Source: Gordonia humi (GTDB lineage Bacteria > Actinomycetota > Actinomycetes > Mycobacteriales > Mycobacteriaceae). From it: a DNA stretch of 64,000 nucleotides. How positions within the stretch are numbered: position 1 is the first letter of the stretch; every line of letters begins with the position of its first letter. The stretch covers positions 310,001 through 374,000 of the forward strand of contig NZ_JACIFP010000001.1 of NCBI RefSeq assembly GCF_014197435.1, given 5' to 3'. Of the stretch, positions 42,283-51,552 are shown one piece after another. The notes below the pieces were generated by a model. It saw nothing but the letters and a program-made list of their open reading frames with translations. It made no database searches and had not been told where the DNA came from. The translations under genes were made by a program, and so were the position numbers.

Positions 42283-43947
42283 TCAGGACGAGCGCGCCGC
42301 CTTGGTCATGCGCCGGGTACCGGACTTCACCTTCCACGACTGCGCGTAGCGCTGCCCGGTCCGGCGATCGGCGAGGTCGTTGACGAAGTACCAGTCCATC
42401 TGCGCCGCAGCGGGGGTCACGGTCATGACGCCGTACCCGTGGTCGTCGGTGTTGACCCAGCGGGTGTGGTGATTGGTCACCTTGATGGCTTCGGCGGCGA
42501 CGTCGCCCACCGTGTGCGGGGGGACGTCGAGGATGTCGTCGATGTTGTTCGACGTGACGGACGGGACGACGAACTCGGTGGCGACGGTGCCCGCTGCCGG
42601 ATAGTTCGCCGGCGTGCGCGGAATGTCGTTGGCCCAGGACATGTGGATGTCGCCGGTGATGAACACGACGTTCTTCTTGCCGGCGTGGTCGATCGCGTCG
42701 AGCAGTCGCTTGCGGTCGGCGACGTAGCCGTTCCAGTCGTCGCCGCCGAAGGCGACACCGTTCTCCGGGATACCGATGAGTTCGGTGAGCGGCTTGGTGG
42801 TCTTCGGATCCAACGGCGGGATCAGGAACGGCGAGATCATCACCGAGTTTCCGATGATCTGCCACTTCGCGGTCGACGACGCGATCCCGCCCTGCACCCA
42901 GGCCATCTGCTTCGCACCCATGATGGTGCGCGACGGGTCGTCGGACTGACGCGAGAACTGGTCGGCGGAGATGTCGCGGTAGGTCCGCAGGTCGAGCATC
43001 GACAACTCGAGCAGCTTCCCGTACGCCAGTCGGCGGTAGATGTGCCGGTTGTCGGCGGACACCACGGGCCGCACCGGCATCCACTCGAAGTACGCCTGGT
43101 CCGCGTGCGCCTTGCGCGGCGCCCACGGCCCCTGCGACGGCTTGTGGTTCTCGGCGCCGTGCGCCCACTGGTCGTTGGCCGCCTCGTGGTCGTCCCAGGT
43201 GACGATGAACGGATGCCTGCCGTGCACGGCCTGCGTGTCGGGGTCGGACTTGTACTGGCCGTGGCGGATCCGGTAGTCCGCGAGGGAGACGATGTCGTGC
43301 GCCGGGGAGTGTCTGCGGACGGCGCCGTTCTTTCCCCCGTACTCGCCGGGGCCGTACTCGTAGATGTAGTCGCCGAGGTGGATCACCGCGTCCAGATCAC
43401 TGCGACCGGCGAGGAACCGGTAGCTGCTGAAGTAGCCGGCCTCCCAGTTGGAGCAGCTCACGACGCCGAACCTCGCTTCGGCGACATCGGCGCCGGCGGC
43501 AGGCGCGGTCTTGGTCCGACCGATCGGTGACATCGCACCGGCGGCGGGACCCCCGGTCACGCGGAAGCGGTAGAAGTAGACGGTCGCCGGGCCCAGGCCC
43601 GTCGCGTCCACCTTCACGGTGTGGTCGCGGCCGGCGTCGGTCGAGGTCGATCCGGACGCGACGATCTCGTCGAACGAGCGCGCGGTCGCCACTTCCCAGG
43701 TCACCGTCGAGGCGCCTCCGCGGCCCGATCCGGGGGTCGCGTCCGGCGACGGCGTGACGCGGGTCCAGAGGATCACGGCGCCGGACAGCGGATCGCCCGA
43801 GGCCACACCGTGGCGGAACGCGGGCGACGCGGCGTCGGCCGAACCCGCGCGAGCGACGAGCGGCAGTCCGACGGCGAGCGCACCGGCGCCCGCGGCACCG
43901 ATGAAACCGCGGCGGGAGAGTGTGACAGGGGTGGGATTCTCAGACAT
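42283..43947 (-). CDS. phoD: Alkaline phosphatase PhoD, Tat-exported
   Basis: A 554-residue phosphodiesterase/alkaline phosphatase using Ca2+/Fe3+. The N-terminus LSRRGFIGAAGAGALAVG carries the twin-arginine motif S-R-R-G-F-I, so it is exported folded via Tat. The PhoD N-terminal domain has FRHGVASGDPLSGAVILWTRV. Metal-binding segments follow: VSCSNWEAGYFSSYRFLA, HLGDYIYEYGPGEY, FIVTWDDHEAANDQWAHG, and FITGDIHMSWANDIP with VTSNNIDD near the end. It releases phosphate from organic esters and teichoic-acid-like polymers. The divergent gene encodes a second Tat phosphatase, and PHO-box-like repeats lie between them. Confidence 0.94.
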   Translation of the reverse strand: MSENPTPVTLSRRGFIGAAGAGALAVGLPLVARAGSADAASPAFRHGVASGDPLSGAVILWTRVTPSPDATPGSGRGGASTVTWEVATARSFDEIVASGSTSTDAGRDHTVKVDATGLGPATVYFYRFRVTGGPAAGAMSPIGRTKTAPAAGADVAEARFGVVSCSNWEAGYFSSYRFLAGRSDLDAVIHLGDYIYEYGPGEYGGKNGAVRRHSPAHDIVSLADYRIRHGQYKSDPDTQAVHGRHPFIVTWDDHEAANDQWAHGAENHKPSQGPWAPRKAHADQAYFEWMPVRPVVSADNRHIYRRLAYGKLLELSMLDLRTYRDISADQFSRQSDDPSRTIMGAKQMAWVQGGIASSTAKWQIIGNSVMISPFLIPPLDPKTTKPLTELIGIPENGVAFGGDDWNGYVADRKRLLDAIDHAGKKNVVFITGDIHMSWANDIPRTPANYPAAGTVATEFVVPSVTSNNIDDILDVPPHTVGDVAAEAIKVTNHHTRWVNTDDHGYGVMTVTPAAAQMDWYFVNDLADRRTGQRYAQSWKVKSGTRRMTKAARSS

Positions 43948-43981
43948 CGCCGCTCACCGTTCCACACCCCGATGACTCGTC

Positions 43982-44000
43982 GGTGAACGGTGAACGAACC
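43982..44000. promoter_or_regulatory. PHO-box-like direct repeats between two phosphatase genes
   Basis: On the minus strand the sequence reads GTTCGTTCACC then GTTCACC, so GTTC recurs every 11 bp, the phasing of PhoP direct-repeat units in Streptomyces (G-T-T-C-A-C-C type). It lies between the divergent phoD and acid-phosphatase genes. Phosphate-starvation control is probable but unproven. Confidence 0.5.
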
Positions 44001-44065
44001 TCTGATGCCGCCGAGTACCCCTGGTGGACAACGAATGTTCAGAAGACCGTGCCAGTATCGATCGC

Positions 44066-45136
44066 ATGATCGAGAACAGCCCCGAATCGGTCGGAACCAC
44101 GCCGAACCGTCGAACCTTCCTCGCCGGAGCGGCGACCGTCGCAGGCACGGCCGCCGTCCTGGGCGCATCCGGAACCCTTGCTCCGGAGGCGTCCGCGGCC
44201 GCACGCTTCCCCCTTCCGAAGAACGCGGACCGACTGCGAGTCCTGGTGACCGGCGACGCGGGCACCGGCGACCAGGCGCAGTACGCCGTGACCACCGCCG
44301 CGCGGAAGCTGCACGCCGCCGCACCGTTCCACATCGCGCTCGGACTCGGCGACAACATCTACGAGAGCGGCCCGAACGGCCCCGACGACGCCCAGTTCCA
44401 CGCCAAATTCGAGAAGCCGAACGCCGGCTTGGACTTTCCGTGGCTGATGGCCCTCGGCAATCACGACAACACCGCGATCTTCCCCGGCGACGGCGGCTGG
44501 CTGCTCCGCGGCGACGACGAGGTGAAGTACCACTCGCGGTCGCGGCGCTGGTACATGCCGTCGCGGTTCTACTCGGTGGATCTCGGCGTCGCCGAGTTCT
44601 TCATCGTCGATCTCAACCCGCTGGCGGCCTACATTCCACCGTTCCTGTCGCCGGAGTGGGAGCCGGGTGGACACTACATGACCCGTCAGGCGCGCTGGCT
44701 CGACAAGGCTCTCGCGTCGTCGAGTGCCACCTGGAAGTTCGTCTGCACCCATCACCCGTATGCGAACAACGGACCGCACGGTCCGGCCGGCGACTACGAC
44801 GGCCTGCCCGCGCCGCTCGACGGCGCGGCGGCCAAGACGTTCGTCGAGAGGCACATCGCCGGACGCGCGCAGTTCCTGTTCTCCGGCCACGACCACAGCC
44901 AGCAGGTCTTGGAGAACGTCCCGGGCCTGCGCGGCACTCGCCAGATCGTGTCGGGGGCGGCCGCCAAGACGGTGAACAAGGCGTCGTCGAAGCGTTTCCG
45001 CGCCCGCTACGAGAACCTGCGCGAGCGCGGCTTCATGGCACTCGACATCACCGAGTCGGCGGTCGGCCTGACCGCGTACGAGGTGTCGCCGGGATCGGGT
45101 TCGAGGAAGACGTTCGAGACGACCTACCGACGCTGA
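44066..45136 (+). CDS. Tat-exported metallophosphoesterase (purple acid phosphatase-like)
   Basis: A 356-residue exported phosphatase. The leader NRRTFLAGAATVAGTAAVLG has the twin-arginine motif. Calcineurin-like metal motifs are in order: LVTGDAGTGD (Asp), LGLGDNIYESG (G-D-N), ALGNHDN (G-N-H-D), CTHHPYANNG and FSGHDHSQQ (G-H-D-H), with Tyr near 86 as the probable Fe ligand. This fits the tartrate-resistant purple acid phosphatase group. The ATG at 44066 was chosen because the extra residues from 44024 precede the Tat leader. Its 3' end overlaps the convergent DUF998 gene by 89 nt. Confidence 0.88.
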   Translation: MIENSPESVGTTPNRRTFLAGAATVAGTAAVLGASGTLAPEASAAARFPLPKNADRLRVLVTGDAGTGDQAQYAVTTAARKLHAAAPFHIALGLGDNIYESGPNGPDDAQFHAKFEKPNAGLDFPWLMALGNHDNTAIFPGDGGWLLRGDDEVKYHSRSRRWYMPSRFYSVDLGVAEFFIVDLNPLAAYIPPFLSPEWEPGGHYMTRQARWLDKALASSSATWKFVCTHHPYANNGPHGPAGDYDGLPAPLDGAAAKTFVERHIAGRAQFLFSGHDHSQQVLENVPGLRGTRQIVSGAAAKTVNKASSKRFRARYENLRERGFMALDITESAVGLTAYEVSPGSGSRKTFETTYRR

Positions 45137-45737
45137 CTCCCCACACCACGAGCCAGGCGCTCATCCCGCCGACCTGGATCCGCTGGGCCAGACCGAGGAG
45201 ATGATCGCCGTCGAGCCGATCGGACACGAGCATCCAGCCGGTGCTGAGTGCGACGACGGCGAACACGAGGGCACCGGCGGTCGCCATCGGCGGCCATGCG
45301 CCGTCGCGCACGGCCGCCCACGTCGTCGCACCCATCGTCACGAACAGCGCGAACACGGCGAGTGCGCTGGTCACCGCGTGCACGACCGGGACCGCGTCGA
45401 GGGGAGACAGCGCGTCGGCCACCGTCGCTGCACCGAAGCAGCCGACGGCGACCGTGGCGATCCGTGCTGCGACGCCCGGCGTTCGCGGCGACCGCTGAAG
45501 CAGCATCGCGGCCGTGATCACCAGGACCCCGGTGACGATGTCGCCGTACTCGTACGCCTGATGCCACGGCACACCGGGCTCCTCCAACTGTGACAGGAAG
45601 GTGCGGAACCGGTCGAGCCCGGACGGCTCGATCAGGTCGAGCACCCACGACGAGTACGTGATCCCGCCGACCGCCAGGGCGACGGCCGCCGCCCACGCCC
45701 CGATGCGAGTGCGGCCGCCCCGCGATCCCCATGCCAT
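45048..45737 (-). CDS. DUF998 family membrane protein
   Basis: A 229-residue protein with six hydrophobic helices: AWAAAVALAVGGITYSSWVLD, VTGVLVITAAMLLQ, IATVAVGCFGAATVADALSP, VHAVTSALAVFALFVTMGA, MATAGALVFAVVALSTGWML and GGMSAWLVVWGVSVG. The loop LSQLEEPGVPWHQAYEYGDI and the ADALSPLD motif are typical of DUF998. No function is established. The start is the ATG at 45737. Its last 30 codons overlap the end of the convergent phosphatase gene, which is unusual and deserves checking for the true stop. Confidence 0.72.
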   Translation of the reverse strand: MAWGSRGGRTRIGAWAAAVALAVGGITYSSWVLDLIEPSGLDRFRTFLSQLEEPGVPWHQAYEYGDIVTGVLVITAAMLLQRSPRTPGVAARIATVAVGCFGAATVADALSPLDAVPVVHAVTSALAVFALFVTMGATTWAAVRDGAWPPMATAGALVFAVVALSTGWMLVSDRLDGDHLLGLAQRIQVGGMSAWLVVWGVSVGRSSRTSSSNPIPATPRTRSGRPPTR

Positions 45738-45747
45738 CTGACGATTA

Positions 45748-46698
45748 TCACCGAGTTCCGCCGGGTACCGGCGCCGTGCCGCGCCGCGGCGGCACGAGTC
45801 CTGCTCGCGCATGGGCGACGACGATCTCCGTCAGCGCGGTCACCAACGACGACCGCAGCTTCCAGTACTGCCAGTAGAGCGGGATGTCGATCGGTCGGCG
45901 AGCGAGCGGCACCAGGTCGGCACCGGTCCGCGGATCGGCGATCTCCACTTCCGGCACAGCGCCCCAACCGATTCCCGCCTGGATGGCCCGCCGGTACTCG
46001 GCGGCCGCGGGAACGTAGGTCACCGGCGGCGAGATCGGCTCGGCGACCAACCTGTTCAACGCCTTGAGCTGCAGATGGTCGTTGTGGTCGAACATCACCA
46101 TCGGCGCGTATCGCATGTCACGCGCTCGGACGCCGTGCGGCAGCCAATGATCGATGAACGCCCGCGAGGCCACCGGGAAGTAGCGCAGCGAGCCGAGTCG
46201 CACCGTCTCGCAGCCGCGTACCACGGTCGGCTCGGACGTCACCGCACCGACCACGTCGCCCGAGCGAAGCATGGCGGTGGTGACGGACTCGTCGTCGCGA
46301 TGCAGATCGACGTTCACCGGATGCGCGGCGTGGAACTCGGCGATCACCGGCAGGAACCAGGTGGCGAGGGAGTCGGCGTTGCACGCCACCTGCAGGTCGA
46401 CGCGCGGCAGTCGACGTGGATCCAGGTCGTCGTCGTGAGCGATGCCGGTCAGTTCGCCCTGCGCTTCGGCGACGAGAAGAGACCACTGCTCGCCGAGGCG
46501 CGCCAGAACCTCGCCGTCGGCCGTCGCGGTGACCGGTTTGACACGGCGGACCAGGATTCTGCCCACCGAGTGCTCGAGCGCCTTGATCCGTTGACTCACC
46601 GCGGACGGCGTGACGTGCAACGATGCCGCCGCCGCTTCGAAGGTGCCTTCGCGTAGCACCGCAGTGAGGGTCAAGAGGCTCTCCGCCGAGACGTCCAT
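45748..46698 (-). CDS. lysG: LysR-family regulator LysG (ArgP/IciA type)
   Basis: A 316-residue LysR regulator of the LysG/ArgP group, the activator of the basic amino-acid exporter lysE when intracellular lysine or arginine rises. The helix-turn-helix spans 10-60 (LLTLTAVLREGTFEAAAASL, VTPSAVSQRIKALE). The effector domain has LQVACNADSLATWFLP near 98, characteristic of this subgroup, and GWGAVPEVEIADP near 250. It is divergent from lysE with about 80 nt between, exactly the known arrangement. The interval contains an AT-rich T-N11-A type element (AGAGATTCTAAACTT). Confidence 0.9.
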   Translation of the reverse strand: MDVSAESLLTLTAVLREGTFEAAAASLHVTPSAVSQRIKALEHSVGRILVRRVKPVTATADGEVLARLGEQWSLLVAEAQGELTGIAHDDDLDPRRLPRVDLQVACNADSLATWFLPVIAEFHAAHPVNVDLHRDDESVTTAMLRSGDVVGAVTSEPTVVRGCETVRLGSLRYFPVASRAFIDHWLPHGVRARDMRYAPMVMFDHNDHLQLKALNRLVAEPISPPVTYVPAAAEYRRAIQAGIGWGAVPEVEIADPRTGADLVPLARRPIDIPLYWQYWKLRSSLVTALTEIVVAHARAGLVPPRRGTAPVPGGTR

Positions 46699-46777
46699 GC
46701 CGGTAATCACAATTAGAGATTCTAAACTTTATGAAGGATCACTATCTGGACTAAGTATTTTCCTCTTCTTAACGTCG

Positions 46778-47407
46778 GTGGACGTGACCACCACTCTGCT
46801 TCTCGCCGCGCTCACCGGACTCGTCACCGGCGCCGGCCTCATCATCGCCATCGGCCCGCAGAACGTCTTCATCATCAGGCAGGGCATCAGCGGCGCGCAC
46901 ATAGCACCGGTGATCGCGGTGTGCGTGGTCTCGGACATCGTCCTGATCAGCGCGGGAACCCTCGGTCTCGGTGCGGTCGTCGCCGGACACCCGGCCATCG
47001 TGAGCGTGGCGAAGATCGTCGGCGGGGCGTATCTGATCATTCTCGGAGCACTGGCCGCCCGGCGTGCGTGGCGCCCCACCGCGACGTCGATGACCAACGA
47101 CGACCCGTCGCGCACACGGGGTCTGTGGGCCGCGCTCGGCACCGCCCTGGCCCTCACCTGGCTCAATCCGCACACCTATCTCGACACCGTGTTCACGCTG
47201 GGCTCCATCGCGAACAGCCACGCCGACGCCCGCTGGGCCTTCAGCATCGGCGCCTGCGTCGCCAGCCTGATCTGGTTCCTGGCGCTGGGGTTCGGTGCGC
47301 GGAAGATGGCTCCGATGTTCGCCTCGGTGCGCGCCTGGCGACTGCTCGACGGCGCGATCGCCGTCGTCATGGCGGCCCTGGGCATCGGCCTGATCGTCAT
47401 GAGCTGA
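46778..47407 (+). CDS. lysE: LysE-family amino-acid exporter
   Basis: A 209-residue, six-helix exporter of L-lysine/L-arginine. The first helix region is GLVTGAGLIIAIGPQNVFIIRQG, a LysE signature, shown here in part as AIGPQNVFIIRQG. ALTWLNPHTYLDTV near 121 is the other hallmark. No clear ribosome-binding site is visible before the GTG at 46778; a second GTG two codons later is possible, so the start is uncertain by a few residues. LysG is divergent and would induce it when lysine accumulates. The protein avoids toxic peptides-derived amino-acid build-up, as known in Corynebacterium. Confidence 0.9.
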   Translation: MDVTTTLLLAALTGLVTGAGLIIAIGPQNVFIIRQGISGAHIAPVIAVCVVSDIVLISAGTLGLGAVVAGHPAIVSVAKIVGGAYLIILGALAARRAWRPTATSMTNDDPSRTRGLWAALGTALALTWLNPHTYLDTVFTLGSIANSHADARWAFSIGACVASLIWFLALGFGARKMAPMFASVRAWRLLDGAIAVVMAALGIGLIVMS

Positions 47408-47465
47408 TTTGCAAATCGTGCGAGAGTGATTGCACCGCACCGAATACGCGCAACGAGGAGTGCCG

Positions 47466-48317
47466 ATGACGGACGACCGCACCGAGATGATCGACGTCGG
47501 AGACGATGTGCGGATCGCCGCATGCCGGACCGGCGACGGCCCCGCCGTCCTGCTGTCGGCGGGCCTGGGCATGCCCGCGGCCACCTGGCAGTTCAGCGGT
47601 CTGCCCGCCGCTCTCGTCGATGCGGGATTCTCGGTCGTCACATACTCCGCGCGCGGGGTGTCGCCGTCATCGGCACCGCCCGCCCCGTACTCGGTCCACG
47701 ACATCGCCGCCGACGCCGCGGAAGTGCTCGACCACTACGGCGTCGACGAGGCGGTCATCGTCGGCTACTCGATGGGCTGCTACGTCTCGCAGGCGCTCCT
47801 GGACGTGTGGGGCGGCACGGTCCGCGGGCTCGCGATGGTGGCCGGGCTGCGGTCGTCGACGATCGGCGTCGTGGTCAATCGGATGGAGCTCGAACTCATC
47901 GAGACGTTCGGCCACGTGCCCGCATCGGTCTCGCTGTTCGAGCAGCTGATGACCACACCGTCGCCGTCGATCCTCAAAGACGATACGCAGGTGGCGAATT
48001 GGCGCGCGATGCTCGACGGCGCGAGCGACGAGGCGTGGACGTCGATCGACGGTCTGCACGGCTGCACGCGCGCCTCGTACGACTGGATGAGCGCGGGCGA
48101 GCCGACCGTGGAGCGACTCGAAGCCATCACGTGTCCGACGCTCGTCGTCGGTTTCGGCGACGATGTGTACTTCCCCGCGACCGGGTCGGCCGAAGCGGCC
48201 TCGCACATCCCGAACGCGACCTGGACGCTCCTCGACGGCCCCGGCCACGGCGGCCTGATCTTCGACCCCGAACACCGCGCGACAGCGGCGGTGACGGAGT
48301 TCTGCCGAAGCCTGTAG
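47466..48317 (+). CDS. Alpha/beta-fold hydrolase
   Basis: A 283-residue cytosolic alpha/beta hydrolase. VLLSAGLGMPAATWQF is the oxyanion region, VGYSMGCYVSQ contains the nucleophile Ser near 103, VVGFGDDVYFPATGS the Asp near 233, and DGPGHGG the His near 261. The ATG at 47466 follows GAGGAG by 7 nt. It comes 58 nt after lysE in the same direction and may be co-transcribed, but no shared pathway is evident. Substrate unassigned; proline iminopeptidase-like enzymes and lactonases share the fold. Confidence 0.83.
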   Translation: MTDDRTEMIDVGDDVRIAACRTGDGPAVLLSAGLGMPAATWQFSGLPAALVDAGFSVVTYSARGVSPSSAPPAPYSVHDIAADAAEVLDHYGVDEAVIVGYSMGCYVSQALLDVWGGTVRGLAMVAGLRSSTIGVVVNRMELELIETFGHVPASVSLFEQLMTTPSPSILKDDTQVANWRAMLDGASDEAWTSIDGLHGCTRASYDWMSAGEPTVERLEAITCPTLVVGFGDDVYFPATGSAEAASHIPNATWTLLDGPGHGGLIFDPEHRATAAVTEFCRSL

Positions 48318-48341
48318 CCCCCGACCGGCTGGACGACTCCG

Positions 48342-49514
48342 CTAGATCGGCCGACCGTCCCACTCGTGGTCGTGCATGAAGCCGCCGTCGAGACCGACGC
48401 GGTACTTGCGGGCGTCGTTCGCGATGTAGGCGTAGGCGAGCGGCATCAGCAGCCCCGGCTTCGGGTCCTTCTTACTGGCGATCACGTCGTCGGCCTTGCG
48501 CATCTCGGCGAAGAACTTCCGGAACGTGTTGTTCGGGTACGAGCTCTTCTTCCAGCCGTAGATCGCCATCCCGGCGCCGATCATCGTGGTATGACCCTTC
48601 GGCGGGGTGATCAGCTCGGTGTTCTCGCCGAAGAACGCGCGGTCCACCCGGTCCTCGTCCTTGAACATCATGATTCCGCTGGTACCGCGCGGGTTGCACT
48701 CGATGGTGACCAGACCGCGTTCGGGGTTGTCGATGAAGTCGAGCCCCATGTGTCCGGTGAAACCGACCTCCTTCACCAGGCGGCGGGTCCACTCGACGAT
48801 TCCGGGATGCTCCACCTGCTCGAAGGTCAGACACGAGCTGCCGCCGATCGCGTAGGCGACGGGATAGGTGGCGTGCGCGTACATCTCACCGTCGCGGCAC
48901 ACCGAGTACGTGCAGTAGCGGTCGCCCTCGAGCCACTCCTGCGCGATCCACGGATTGGTCGGATCGTAGGTGAGGTAGCTCAAGTCGTCGCCCGGGTACG
49001 CCTTGTAGACCTTCTGCGAACCGCGTGAGTACGCCTGTTTGACGGCGAACGGCGTCGTGAAGTCGTTCGCCGCGGCGACGGCGTCCTCCGGTGAGGAGAT
49101 CTCCCGGAACTTGAGCGTCTCGATGCCGCGGTCGACGAGCGCCTGCTGGTAGGAGAGCTTGTTGTGGAGCATCTCCTCGATCTCGAACGACGAGAGGAAC
49201 AGCTCGCACGTTGCCGGGAAGAGTCCGGCCATCATCGCGAGGATGTCGGTCTCCTCGTGGATCGGGATGACGATGTCGACCTTCTCGCGTTCGACGATGG
49301 CCGCGAGTTCCCGGCAGTACTCCTGCGGCTTGTACTTGGGCGGGCTGACCCGGTGGAACGCCGTCGTGGCGTTCGACCACTTGGAGACCCCGCCCCTCAT
49401 GCTGTCGACGACCGTCACCTGATGACCGGCCGCGGCCATACGACGGGCCAGGTTGAGGGTCAGAAACGACCTTGCGAACGTAATCAGCACATGTTTGCGC
49501 GCACCAGAGACCAC
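48342..49514 (-). CDS. ATP-grasp carboxylate-amine ligase-like protein (paralogue 2)
   Basis: A 390-residue ATP-grasp enzyme of the same architecture as the gene at 35168-36361. Visible motifs are HVLITFARSFLTLNLARRM for the N-domain, IPIHEETDILAM, AQEWLEGDRYCTYSV (nearly the paralogue's V-Q-E-Y-L-E-G), and GLDFIDNPERGLVTIECNPRG with the Mg-ATP ligands E and N. It may attach an amino compound to a carboxylate. The GTG start at 49514 is chosen because TACTCT ends 6 nt upstream, a leaderless arrangement. The ORF continues to 49607, where it would overlap the divergent DMT gene's start. Confidence 0.82.
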   Translation of the reverse strand: MVSGARKHVLITFARSFLTLNLARRMAAAGHQVTVVDSMRGGVSKWSNATTAFHRVSPPKYKPQEYCRELAAIVEREKVDIVIPIHEETDILAMMAGLFPATCELFLSSFEIEEMLHNKLSYQQALVDRGIETLKFREISSPEDAVAAANDFTTPFAVKQAYSRGSQKVYKAYPGDDLSYLTYDPTNPWIAQEWLEGDRYCTYSVCRDGEMYAHATYPVAYAIGGSSCLTFEQVEHPGIVEWTRRLVKEVGFTGHMGLDFIDNPERGLVTIECNPRGTSGIMMFKDEDRVDRAFFGENTELITPPKGHTTMIGAGMAIYGWKKSSYPNNTFRKFFAEMRKADDVIASKKDPKPGLLMPLAYAYIANDARKYRVGLDGGFMHDHEWDGRPI

Positions 49515-49597
49515 TACTACAGAGTAGACACAGGCCGGTACCGGCCGTGTACGGTATTCCTTCGAGTGTTCTCCAAGCCAGCTGAATAGGAATCGGG

Positions 49598-50545
49598 TTG
49601 TTCGCAATCGGCGTCATCGCTGCGGCTATGGCCGCCGTGGCGTACGGGGTTTCGACCGTTTTGCGCGCTCTGGGCGCACGGCGGGTCGCCGTCGAGATGC
49701 GAGAGGACGGCAGAACCGGCGCAGACTCGGCGGCGGCGCCGTCGGTCGGTTCGACGATGTCGACCATCGTCGATCCCGCGTTCATTCTCGGCACCCTCAT
49801 GGTGATCGTCGGTTTCGGCGGCGGCGCGCTCGCCGCACGGTTCCTGCCGTTGTTCCTGGCGCAGTCGATCGTCGCCGCCAATCTCGTGGTCACCGCACTG
49901 CTCGGCACCCTGTTGCTGAACATCACCCTCCACACTCGCGACTGGGTCGCCATCTGGCTGGTGGTGCTCTCCCTGTTCATGCTGGGCGTCTCGTCGGCTC
50001 CGCATGCCAACGACTACGCGGAGCGCAGCTTCCACTGGGAACTGTTCGGGGCGACGATCGTGGTGGCCGCCGTCGCCCTGGTCGGCGTGTACACGTTCGG
50101 CAAGTACGCGGCGGTCGTCGGCGGCGCGGCCGCAGGCCTGTTGTTCGGCATCATCGCGGTGTCGGTCCGCATTCTCGACGGCATGAATCCGTTCGATCTG
50201 GCGGCCCTGCTCACCGATCCTGCGGCCTACGCGCTCGCGGTGGCGGGTGCGGTCGGCTTCTACGTGCAGACCGTCGCGCTGCAGGTCGGCGCGGTCAACG
50301 GCGTCACCGCGCTGCTGGTGACCGGTGAGACGGCGCTGCCGAGCCTGATCGGCGTCGTGTTCCTCGGTGACATCGCCCGTCCCGGCATGGAGTGGCTGGC
50401 GATCGTCGGGTTCATCGGCGCGGTGATCGGCGCGGTCCTCGTCGCCTGGTACTCCACCGGCGACCCCGATCACTTCGGCGAGGCACCGCCCGAGAAGGGC
50501 GGCTGGCGCCGCGGCCGCGAAGAGACCGACGACGCCTCCGCCTGA
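49598..50545 (+). CDS. DMT-superfamily (EamA-type) transporter
   Basis: A 315-residue, ten-helix membrane protein. The first helix is FAIGVIAAAMAAVAYGVSTVL, followed by an Arg/Ala loop and then MVIVGFGGGALAARFLPLFLA, and QSIVAANLVVTALLGTLLL, trimmed here. GGAAAGLLFGIIAVSVRIL and NGVTALLVTGETALPSLIGV fit the second EamA repeat. The C-terminal 25 residues are hydrophilic. The start is a TTG at 49598, preceded by AGGAA. It is divergent from the second ATP-grasp gene, 83 nt away, so the two may form a pair that makes and exports a small product. Substrate unknown. Confidence 0.75.
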   Translation: MFAIGVIAAAMAAVAYGVSTVLRALGARRVAVEMREDGRTGADSAAAPSVGSTMSTIVDPAFILGTLMVIVGFGGGALAARFLPLFLAQSIVAANLVVTALLGTLLLNITLHTRDWVAIWLVVLSLFMLGVSSAPHANDYAERSFHWELFGATIVVAAVALVGVYTFGKYAAVVGGAAAGLLFGIIAVSVRILDGMNPFDLAALLTDPAAYALAVAGAVGFYVQTVALQVGAVNGVTALLVTGETALPSLIGVVFLGDIARPGMEWLAIVGFIGAVIGAVLVAWYSTGDPDHFGEAPPEKGGWRRGREETDDASA

Positions 50546-50586
50546 CGCGGCCCTGCCGGTCGAGCCCGTCGACTCCGCTCCGGAGA

Positions 50587-50602
50587 GCCGAAGTCGAGAC
50601 CG
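50587..50602. repeat. Second copy of the GAAGTCGAGACC repeat
   Basis: GCCGAAGTCGAGACCG lies directly beyond the thiG stop and after the DMT gene. The inner 12 bases equal those at 19890-19901. It may belong to an intergenic palindrome family or act as part of a terminator between these convergent genes. Confidence 0.35.
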
Positions 50603-51551
<949 letters not shown>

Positions 51552-51552
51552 G

